DNA from: a virus | IMG/VR virus record: IMGVR_UViG_3300020171_000130 | Coordinates: 1-24,567 of that record | Length of the DNA stretch: 24,567 nucleotides | Direction: 5' to 3' (one strand) | Part shown: piece by piece, positions 18,864-24,567 of the stretch | How positions within the stretch are numbered: the first letter of the stretch is position 1 | Layout: each line of letters opens with the position of its first letter | Position numbers and translations under genes: made by a program | The notes under the pieces: model-generated | The model's input: only the letters and a program-made list of their open reading frames with translations | The model's database searches: none | What the model was told of the DNA's origin: nothing

Positions 18864-19772
18864 ATGGCATTTCCAACAACATCGATGTCATCTACCACGT
18901 TAGCTGAGATGATTCCTGAGATATGGGGAGAAAAGATTAATGACTTTTATAAATCAAAGTTATTAATCGCAGACTTCTTCGTAGACAGGAGTTCAGAATT
19001 AGCAAGTGGTGGTGATGTGCTTTATACTCCTAATATGACAGAGTTCACGGCTAGCGAAAAATCAAACGCTACAGCCGTAACTCTAAACGCTCCTACAGAA
19101 ACAAAGATTACTTTATCTGTAAACCAGTGGTATGAGGCGTCATTCGCAATCGAAGATAGAGAAGCAGCACAAACTAAACATTCTTACTACATCCAAGAGA
19201 AGTACGCTAAGAACGCTGGTTACACTGTTGCTAAAAAGCTAGAAGTGGCTTTAGCATCTCTATTTGATAACTTCAGCACAACAGTTGGTGCTTCAACAAC
19301 AAATCTAGCTGATAGTGAAATTCGTGAAGCTATCGCAGGATTAGAAGCAGTTAACATTGATACAACTACTGACACAGCATTCTTCTTACATCCAAACGTG
19401 TTTTGGAAACAAGTTCAGAATCTTGATAAGTTCAGTCTTGCTATCAATTCACCTGTTAACGACCCAACTGCAAAGACTCCAAAAGCTACTCTATACGGTA
19501 TTCCAGTATATGTTTCAACAAACGTTCAACAAATTTCTGGAACAGTCGGTAGAGCTAACTGTATTGCTGAGAAAGACGCTCTTCACTGGGCTACTTCTCC
19601 ACTAGGAAGCGGTGGTTCTAAATCAGGAGCATCAATGACTGGTAAATACGGAGTTAGAGTTCAATCTAATTACATCCCTGAATATCTATCAACAATTACT
19701 ACTGCAGACTTGCTCTACGGTGTAATTGAAAATAGAGACACATCTGGTGTAACTATTTGGACACAAAACTAG
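18864..19772 (+). CDS. Major capsid protein, HK97-fold type
   Basis: The 302-residue product follows the scaffold gene directly. It contains a typical coat-protein outline. A helical N-terminal arm (STTLAEMIPEIWGEKINDFY) comes first. A beta-type E-loop region follows (GGDVLYTPNMTEFTASEK). A long spine helix comes next (YIQEKYAKNAGYTVAKKLEVAL). An A-domain stretch with TAFFLHPNVFWKQVQ and YGIPVYVSTNV precedes a final strand with RVQSNYIPEYLSTITTADLLYGV. Codons are less A-rich than in the early region (more GCT and ACT), in keeping with high expression. It lacks an obvious protease domain, so cleavage of the coat is not predicted. Confidence 0.87.
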   Translation: MAFPTTSMSSTTLAEMIPEIWGEKINDFYKSKLLIADFFVDRSSELASGGDVLYTPNMTEFTASEKSNATAVTLNAPTETKITLSVNQWYEASFAIEDREAAQTKHSYYIQEKYAKNAGYTVAKKLEVALASLFDNFSTTVGASTTNLADSEIREAIAGLEAVNIDTTTDTAFFLHPNVFWKQVQNLDKFSLAINSPVNDPTAKTPKATLYGIPVYVSTNVQQISGTVGRANCIAEKDALHWATSPLGSGGSKSGASMTGKYGVRVQSNYIPEYLSTITTADLLYGVIENRDTSGVTIWTQN

Positions 19773-19845
19773 CAATTAACCAATTTTAATTGTTTGCTCC
19801 TACTCACTGCAGATTGAGAGATAGGAGCAAATCTGTAAACAATTA
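19773..19845 (+). promoter_or_regulatory. Competing hairpins reaching the next start codon
   Basis: CAATTAA (19773-19779), directly after the coat gene stop, can pair with TTAATTG (19786-19792). Part of the latter (19787-19795, taattgttt) is also exactly complementary to aaacaatta (19837-19845), which includes the A of the next ATG. Between them TTTGCTCCTA/TAGGAGCAAA (19793-19802 with 19822-19831) forms a perfect ten-bp stem, with CTCA/TGAG inside. Thus one fold exposes and the other sequesters the start codon at 19845. No U-tract follows, so translation control is more likely than termination. Confidence 0.5.
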
Positions 19846-20165
19846 TGAAAAATCAATGCAGGGTAGTATTATCCCCGAACATTAAAAAAACATCAGAGAG
19901 AATAAATATTAAAGGTGATGTTATAGACCCAAGAACGAAACAAGTAATAGTTCCTAATGAAGTAGAAGCTCCACCTCCTCCAACCCCTCCAGCACCACCA
20001 CCACAGCCCGTAGAACCCCCTGTAACGCCTGAAGTAGTGAAAGACGATGGACTAGGCGTGTTGGATGAAATACAGGCTACAAAGAAGAGATTGGCAGAGT
20101 TAGAAGAACTTAAAAGGTTGAAAATAAAAGAGAAGGAAGCGGAGCTAGAGCTTCTTAAAAATTAA
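19845..20165 (+). CDS. Proline-rich linker/coiled-coil protein
   Basis: The 106-residue product has a short basic N-terminal domain, a proline-rich linker (APPPPTPPAPPPQPVEPP, about residues 49-66) and a C-terminal coiled coil (ATKKRLAELEELKRLKIKEK). The layout suggests a tether joining a structural protein to something else, such as a capsid decoration or head-neck protein. Its start codon lies in the RNA fold at 19773-19845. No family is recognised. Confidence 0.65.
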   Translation: MKNQCRVVLSPNIKKTSERINIKGDVIDPRTKQVIVPNEVEAPPPPTPPAPPPQPVEPPVTPEVVKDDGLGVLDEIQATKKRLAELEELKRLKIKEKEAELELLKN

Positions 20166-20169
20166 AATT

Positions 20170-21246
20170 ATGAGTAAAGTATATTTTGTGAACTCATCCA
20201 ACTTGAACGGATGTTTCAATGTTCGTTGCTTACTACCACTCCAAGAAAATGGCTGGAACGGTGATCGAACAACATTCTTATTAAACCAGACAACACCAGA
20301 GAATAAAGCAAAAGCGTCATTAGATGCAGATATAGTTGTATTCCACAGACCATTAAAGAAAGAAGTATTAGAGTTAATGAGAATATTGAAGAAACAAGGT
20401 AAGAAGATAGTAATGGACAACGATGATACCTTAAAAGAAGATAACGGATTCAAGTTTAACGAGTATATGGATAAGGCGAGGGTAGAGAAGGGAATTAAAA
20501 AAATGAGTCGTGCCTTAGATGAGTTCGCTAAAGAAGCAGACTTAATCACTTGTGCGACAGAGTTCCTTAAAAAGGAATATGAGAAGATTAACCCTAACGT
20601 GGTTGTTTTACCTAATTGTGTTGACCCGTTCTATTACCCAGAACCTATTGAGAACGAGGAAGATGTAATAAGAATAGGTATGACTGGTTCAGTAGGAGTA
20701 ACAAATGATATTGAAGCATTAAAGCCGATTATCGCTCATTATGAGAACGATCCACGAGTAAGATTAGTTCTATTATCAGTGCCACCAAAGGGACAGAACG
20801 ATATTTACAAAGAACTATATTCTGAACAATACGCTTACTGGAGTTCAGTAAACATTGAGTGGCATCCGTTTGCTAAAGTTGATGAGTATTACGAGAAGCT
20901 TAATGATTTGAAGCTTGATATGGTTATAATCCCACGGGCGGATACATACTTTAATAGATGTAAGAGTAATTTGAAGTTTTTAGAGAACTCAATGTTAGAG
21001 ATTCCAACCATAGGACAAAGCTTTTCTACTAAAGATAGCCCATATGAAGTAAATCCAGAAGATTCTAAGCACCTTTTATTAGCAAGTAACGCTGATGAGT
21101 TTATTGAAAAGATAGAATTACTTATTAAAGACAAGGATTTACGAAAGAAGATGGGTAAAGATGCGAGAGAGTATGTAGAAGCGAATTACACAATAGAAAA
21201 GAACGCTCATCTATGGGAAGAAGCTTATAAACCTTTAAACAAATAA
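20170..21246 (+). CDS. GT-B glycosyltransferase, GT4-like
   Basis: The 358-residue product opens with VYFVNSSNLNGCFNVRCLLP, a glycan-acceptor-type N-terminal Rossmann strand. It carries DIVVFHRP and VMDNDDTL in the first domain. The second domain begins near RIGMTGSVGVTNDIEALKPI (about 172-191) and includes the donor-site segment KSNLKFLENSMLEIPTIGQS (about 266-285), a variant of the Ex7E region of GT4 enzymes. The C-terminus (KDKDLRKKMGKDAREYVEANYT) is typical for GT4. It should transfer a sugar from a nucleotide donor. Its place between coat and connector genes suggests that it modifies virion proteins. That is inference. Confidence 0.82.
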   Translation: MSKVYFVNSSNLNGCFNVRCLLPLQENGWNGDRTTFLLNQTTPENKAKASLDADIVVFHRPLKKEVLELMRILKKQGKKIVMDNDDTLKEDNGFKFNEYMDKARVEKGIKKMSRALDEFAKEADLITCATEFLKKEYEKINPNVVVLPNCVDPFYYPEPIENEEDVIRIGMTGSVGVTNDIEALKPIIAHYENDPRVRLVLLSVPPKGQNDIYKELYSEQYAYWSSVNIEWHPFAKVDEYYEKLNDLKLDMVIIPRADTYFNRCKSNLKFLENSMLEIPTIGQSFSTKDSPYEVNPEDSKHLLLASNADEFIEKIELLIKDKDLRKKMGKDAREYVEANYTIEKNAHLWEEAYKPLNK

Positions 21247-21248
21247 TT

Positions 21249-21791
21249 ATGAATTACCCTAAAGAAATCATTTTAGATAACGACAAGTTAAAAGAACTTA
21301 TTAACAAAAAGGGAGAACTTGTGGAAAAAGGAAGAGCAAAGTCTCGTGAAATAGAGAAGTTAGAAGAAGTAATGGCTAAGACCGAGAAGGAACTAATGAA
21401 AGCAGAAAAGAAAGTTGATTTAAAAGAGTTCGTTAAAGACAACAAAGCTATTACTAAAAGAATGGAAGCGTGTATCAAGGATATGGATAAGCAGAAAAAG
21501 AAGATATACGACAAAATTAAAAAAGAAACTCCTCAAGAATTACGAGATAAGTATGATGAAGCTGAAAAGAGCAAAGAGAAACTAGAGAACGAGAGAAACA
21601 AGATTGCTCTAAAGGCTCAGAAGTTTAACGATAAGATTATTCCGTTAGGCAGAGAGCTTATGAAGACACATTTACAAGACGAGTTTGAAGATTACGATAC
21701 AATGATGATTAAAGATGGTGAAATAAAGGCAACTATCTTTAGCCATTTAGAGGACTTTAAAATTAGATTTAACAAAAAAAGAAAGGTATAA
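21249..21791 (+). CDS. Coiled-coil structural-module protein
   Basis: The 180-residue product is highly charged and almost wholly helical. Several heptad stretches (KSREIEKLEEVMAKTEKELM and YDEAEKSKEKLENERNKIAL) form coiled coils, and the C-terminus is more mixed (DTMMIKDGEIKATIFSHLED). It begins two bases after the glycosyltransferase stop. It could be a head-tail joining or internal protein, but no motif decides this. Confidence 0.65.
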   Translation: MNYPKEIILDNDKLKELINKKGELVEKGRAKSREIEKLEEVMAKTEKELMKAEKKVDLKEFVKDNKAITKRMEACIKDMDKQKKKIYDKIKKETPQELRDKYDEAEKSKEKLENERNKIALKAQKFNDKIIPLGRELMKTHLQDEFEDYDTMMIKDGEIKATIFSHLEDFKIRFNKKRKV

Positions 21792-21870
21792 CTCAAAGAG
21801 CTTCGGCTCTTGAGTGTTGGATACGATAAAAGCTTCAAGCTATTTATATGCTATATAATTTTATCCAACA
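21791..21870 (+). promoter_or_regulatory. UUCG hairpin and multi-branch leader before gene at 21902
   Basis: ACTCAAAGAGC-TTCG-GCTCTTGAGT (21791-21815) is a ten-bp stem with one bulged A and an extra-stable C(UUCG)G tetraloop. It begins on the last base of the preceding stop codon. TGTTGGATA/TATCCAACA (21815-21823 with 21862-21870) follows and encloses an AGCT/AGCT hairpin. A competing GATAAAA/TTTTATC pairing (21825-21831 with 21859-21865) overlaps the second stem. No U-tract follows the UUCG stem, so it is probably an RNA-stability or processing element. A TGCTATATAAT near 21849-21859 could be an extended -10 box, without a -35 box. Confidence 0.5.
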
Positions 21871-21901
21871 CCGAGGAGCTGAAATTAATTAATAAAAAAC
21901 T

Positions 21902-22636
21902 ATGTCATTAACATATTCCCAGATTACAACATTAATAAACGATAACTGCGATACTGATGATACAAGATATACATTAGCTAAGAAAGTAGTTGACGTTAAT
22001 TTAGCATTAGACCAGTTATCTTTACGAGCTATAAGAGCATCGGGAAAGTGGCAAGTAGATGACTCTAATCATACAAAAGACCCGATAATTACTACAAACT
22101 TAGTAGCAAGTCAGAGAGATTATCACTTTACGGTAGATGAGCAAAGCAATCTTATTCTTGATATTTATAGGGTAATGATAGCCGATGAAAACGGAAGATA
22201 TTATGATTTAGAAGAAGTAGACCAGCAAACAAAAGGTTCAAAATCACTAGGATTCGTAGACGGACAAAATCTAACAGGTAAACCAACTAAATACGATAAA
22301 ACAGGTAATGGTATATTCCTTGATTGTATACCTAATTACAGCTACACAAACGGATTAAAGGTGTTTATTAATAGAGAATCTTCATATTTTGTTTCAGGTG
22401 ATACTACCAAGAAAGCAGGATTTGACGGAAGATTACACGAATATCTAGCAATAAGACCAAGTTATTATTACGCAATGAGAAAAGGATTACAAGTTGCTAA
22501 CTATCTAGGAAACGAATTATTAAAATATGAAGGAGATGAGGATAAAGGAATAACAGGTTTAATAGAATCAATTTATAGCAAAAGAACGAGAGACGAAACA
22601 ACACAAATTATTCCTAAGTGGAGGAGTAGTAGATAA
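21902..22636 (+). CDS. Head-tail connector/structural protein
   Basis: The 244-residue product starts MSLTYSQITTLINDNCDTDD, like phage head-completion or connector proteins that open with a helix over the portal. It continues with QRDYHFTVDEQSNLILDIYRVM, a polar region (GNGIFLDCIPNYSYTNGLKV) and GFDGRLHEYLAIRPSYYYAMR, then a helical C-terminus. This pattern is common in phage genes that follow capsid genes. It is probably an adaptor between portal and tail, but the precise class is uncertain. Confidence 0.6.
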   Translation: MSLTYSQITTLINDNCDTDDTRYTLAKKVVDVNLALDQLSLRAIRASGKWQVDDSNHTKDPIITTNLVASQRDYHFTVDEQSNLILDIYRVMIADENGRYYDLEEVDQQTKGSKSLGFVDGQNLTGKPTKYDKTGNGIFLDCIPNYSYTNGLKVFINRESSYFVSGDTTKKAGFDGRLHEYLAIRPSYYYAMRKGLQVANYLGNELLKYEGDEDKGITGLIESIYSKRTRDETTQIIPKWRSSR

Positions 22637-22681
22637 TAAATAAACATTCAACTAAAAATACATAATTAGTAGAATACCAAT

Positions 22682-23089
22682 ATCGCAAGTTTTGTAAAGA
22701 TCGACAGTTTTGTCGAAAACCTAGCTGAGAAGGCAATAGATTTAAGCGGAGCAAGTTTAACAATAGCTCTAACAAACACAGCTCACACAGCAACGTGGGA
22801 CGAATTAGCAGACCTTACACAGGTAAGTTATACAAACTTATCTAGTAGAGTAATAACAGTAAGCACATCAGCTCAAACATCAGGAACATACAAATTAGTA
22901 TGTGCTGATTTAGTATTAACAGCTAGTGGAGCAGTTGGACCATTTAGATATGTTTACATTTATGATGATGGGTCGGTTGGGGATAAATTGGTAGCGTACT
23001 GGGACTATGGGAGTGAGGTCACGCTTGCTTCAGGTGACCAGTTTACAATTAATTTTGACGGGACTAACGGAGTTTTAACAATAGCTTAA
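22682..23089 (+). CDS. Tail-module protein with apparent ATC start codon
   Basis: The frame encodes about 135 residues from ATC 22682: (I)ASFVKIDSFVENLAEKAIDL, then a beta-rich body (TIALTNTAHTATWDELADLT, FRYVYIYDDGSVGDKLVAYW) ending INFDGTNGVLTIA and TAA 23087-23089. The N-terminal pattern ASFxKxxxFVExLAEKxxxL is well known to me from phage tail-module proteins, where it begins MASF. Here the codon at the Met position is ATC. Upstream in frame are only AAT ACC AAT and then tandem TAG stops (22667-22672), with no ATG, GTG or TTG until near the C-terminus. The 53 bases before it contain no ATG in any frame. Initiation at AUC, a recent point mutation, or an assembly error are the choices. The next gene begins one base after its stop. 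Confidence 0.75.
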   Translation: MASFVKIDSFVENLAEKAIDLSGASLTIALTNTAHTATWDELADLTQVSYTNLSSRVITVSTSAQTSGTYKLVCADLVLTASGAVGPFRYVYIYDDGSVGDKLVAYWDYGSEVTLASGDQFTINFDGTNGVLTIA

Positions 23090-23090
23090 T

Positions 23091-23984
23091 ATGGCATCAC
23101 CAGAAACATTAAGACCAAGTGCTGATGGGACTACAATAGAAGTTCAAAATCCAGCATACCCAGCTAATGCCCATTGGTCTTTAGTTGATGAAGCAGTGGC
23201 TGACGATTTAACCACTTACATAGAAGAAACAAATAATCTTGGTTTCAGAACTGATACATATACTCTACCCAATTTAAGTGAAGCTAGTGGAATAACGATA
23301 ACTAGCGTAAAAGTATATTTTAATTTTAGAAGTAATACAGCCGCTTATACAGCTAAAGGAAAAGCAGCAGTAAGGGTAGCTGGAACTAATTATTTTGGAA
23401 CTGAACAAAATCCAAGCACTTCTTGGACAACCTATAGTGAAGAGTGGACTGTTAGTCCAGCAACAAGTAGTGCTTGGACTATTGCTGAAGTGAATGCTTT
23501 AGAGGCAGGAGTTTCGTTAGATAGACCATTTCAAGGATATGCTACTCAATGTACACAGGTCTATGTAGTAGTAGCATACCTTTACACTTACGATATGCCA
23601 GCAGGAGTCGGTTCATTTACTCTTACAGGAATAGACGCTTTATTCAGCAAAGGATATGTATTAGCTTGCACGGTAGGAGCATTTACACTAACAGGCATAA
23701 CCACAATCCTCACATCAGCTCGTAGTATGATAGCCAGTGTAGGAGCATTTACACTAACAGGAGTTACAGCATTATTAGAAAGGGGATATACTTTAGTAGC
23801 CAGTGTCGGCTCATACATCTTAACAGGCATATCAGTATTATTAAGCGGATCAGGAAGTTGGAAGACAACGAATCAATCAAAGAGTTCGGCAATAAGCCCC
23901 ACTAATCAATCTAAAAATACAATAAGCCCAACAGGGCAAGCAAAGAGTTCAACAGTATCATTTACTAATAGTGAAAAAAGCTAA
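23091..23984 (+). CDS. Tail/fibre protein with four 22-residue repeats
   Basis: The 297-residue product has a beta-rich N-terminal domain (about 1-165) resembling a carbohydrate-binding sandwich. Four repeats follow, whose VGxFTLTGI cores start at residues 173, 195, 217 and 239, exactly 22 residues apart. The C-terminal tail (TTNQSKSSAISPTNQSKNTI) is low-complexity, with repeated NQSK/GQAK units. Repeats of this FTLTG type occur in phage tail proteins and usually form elongated beta structure. It probably takes part in host binding or in the tail shaft; the choice is not visible. Its stop overlaps the next ATG (TAATG). Confidence 0.65.
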   Translation: MASPETLRPSADGTTIEVQNPAYPANAHWSLVDEAVADDLTTYIEETNNLGFRTDTYTLPNLSEASGITITSVKVYFNFRSNTAAYTAKGKAAVRVAGTNYFGTEQNPSTSWTTYSEEWTVSPATSSAWTIAEVNALEAGVSLDRPFQGYATQCTQVYVVVAYLYTYDMPAGVGSFTLTGIDALFSKGYVLACTVGAFTLTGITTILTSARSMIASVGAFTLTGVTALLERGYTLVASVGSYILTGISVLLSGSGSWKTTNQSKSSAISPTNQSKNTISPTGQAKSSTVSFTNSEKS

Positions 23985-24567
23985 TGGCTAAAATAAAAGA
24001 AATAACAATTGACCGTTTTATAGGAATCGCTGATGAAGAGCGAGATTTACCTAATGGGTATTTTAGATATTTAGAGAATCTTGAAATTGGAGATAATATC
24101 AGAGGTGCTTTACAGACGTATAATACTACACAAAGTGCTGGTAATTATGGTGCTGGTCCTTCTTATAGAAGTTTAAGACGTGTATTAGAAGTAAGCGGAG
24201 TATTCTGGGCTTTAGGGAATGACGGTAGTGACAAAGCAGGTATATGGAAAAAATCTGGTTCTACTTGGACGGGATATACTATTACTGCTAATTATGCTCT
24301 TGTTCATAAGGATAATCCGTTTTTTGTATATGACGCTGGATACGTTTTGTTTGATAATAGTGGAAAAATAGGACTTTTTAAATTAAGCGACCAATCTAAT
24401 AATGGGGATTTCTTGACTCTAGCTGGTGGATTAAAGGGTGGAACTATGTGGCAAGGAAATGCCTATGGATTTACAAGCCAAAAGATTTATAAAATAACTG
24501 TTGGAGATTATGCTACTACTCAAACTATAACTGAGATGATAAGTGTTCCGTCAGACCAGACAATAGT
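23984..24567 (+). CDS. Tail structural protein, 3' partial
   Basis: The frame is open from ATG 23984 to the window end, giving 194 residues and more beyond. It starts MAKIKEITIDRFIGIADEER and has a series of aromatic and glycine-rich beta segments (GVFWALGNDGSDKAGIWKKS, NPFFVYDAGYVLFDNSGKIG), about 45 residues apart, as in a beta-propeller or repeated blade. This is a pattern seen in phage tail hub or receptor-side proteins. It starts in a one-base overlap with the preceding stop. The C-terminus lies outside the window, so full length and role are unknown. Confidence 0.65.
   Translation, partial: MAKIKEITIDRFIGIADEERDLPNGYFRYLENLEIGDNIRGALQTYNTTQSAGNYGAGPSYRSLRRVLEVSGVFWALGNDGSDKAGIWKKSGSTWTGYTITANYALVHKDNPFFVYDAGYVLFDNSGKIGLFKLSDQSNNGDFLTLAGGLKGGTMWQGNAYGFTSQKIYKITVGDYATTQTITEMISVPSDQTI

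Noticed and set aside
19357-19605. Plus-strand ORF inside the coat gene
   Set aside because: Alternative frame of a clear coat gene with low-complexity product; no start context.
20145-20549. Minus-strand ORF of 134 codons
   Set aside because: It lies wholly opposite the glycosyltransferase gene and its Ser/Phe/Leu-rich product is typical of antisense shadow.
21849-21859. Extended -10 promoter before the connector gene
   Set aside because: TATAAT is present but no -35 box at 16-18 bases and it lies in a folded RNA region; kept only as a note.
1-24567. tRNA genes or CRISPR array
   Set aside because: No cloverleaf with a T-loop and no regularly spaced repeats with unique spacers were seen on either strand.
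1-24567. Recoded stop codons
   Set aside because: TAA, TAG and TGA all end well-supported genes, including coat (TAG), dehydratase (TGA) and portal-region genes.

Overview
This window is part of a tailed double-stranded DNA phage genome (Caudoviricetes). The evidence is a recognisable run of terminase small and large subunits, portal, scaffold-like protein, HK97-fold-type coat protein and tail genes. Every gene I can support lies on the + strand and the sequence is AT-rich. TAA, TAG and TGA all end genes, so the code is standard in that respect. Nearly all genes lack a Shine-Dalgarno sequence and start from an A/T-rich context such as aataatATG or an ATGA/TAATG overlap. The promoters, by contrast, are textbook sigma70-type (TTGACA/TATAAT). 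The host therefore probably tolerates non-SD initiation, but I cannot name it from sequence alone. No tRNA, integrase, repressor, polymerase or lysis gene is visible.

Layout. (1) Bases 1-7666 are a densely packed early-type region behind a promoter at 139-167. It holds many very small ORFs, several of them 24-71 residue membrane proteins. Within it is a recombination-like block: PD-(D/E)XK exonuclease, acidic-tailed OB-type/SSB-like protein, and SWIM zinc-finger protein. It also carries a short C5-cytosine methyltransferase and a Dam-like NPPY methyltransferase. Short repeated sequences recur at gene starts here, as in modular phage mosaics. (2) Bases 7693-8337 hold a consensus promoter overlapped by a palindrome, then two interleaved inverted repeats at the 5' end of the transcript, then an HNH endonuclease. 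(3) Bases 8370-12646 are a sugar/glycosylation island: RmlB-like dehydratase, GT75/RGP-like glycosyltransferase, a small ORF, a GT-A-like transferase, and an FkbM methyltransferase fused to a second domain. A ParB-like/N4-N6 adenine or cytosine methyltransferase follows, and the chain runs directly into the terminase genes. (4) From 15726 a third promoter is followed within about 45 bases by a strong intrinsic terminator. The portal-to-tail module comes next, with a GT-B glycosyltransferase placed between capsid and connector genes. The window ends inside a tail gene.

Possible shared logic. Genes are linked by 1-53 base overlaps, which suggests translational coupling in place of ribosome-binding sites. 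Where the chain is broken, the spacer is usually filled by a strong RNA fold. Two of these spacers (814-871 and 7742-7791) have the same unusual geometry: two inverted repeats interleaved A-B-A'-B', with 10-bp A arms and loops of 4-5, 6 and 0-1 bases, but unrelated sequence. The loops are too short for both stems to form fully at once, so I read them as two-state switches. With the promoter-proximal terminator at 15799-15827, they suggest that this phage sets gene expression by RNA switching at stop codons and promoters. A tail gene at 22682 appears to have no ATG, GTG or TTG start and to begin at ATC.

Family assignments come from motifs read by eye. No database search was run. Functions of the small ORFs are unknown.
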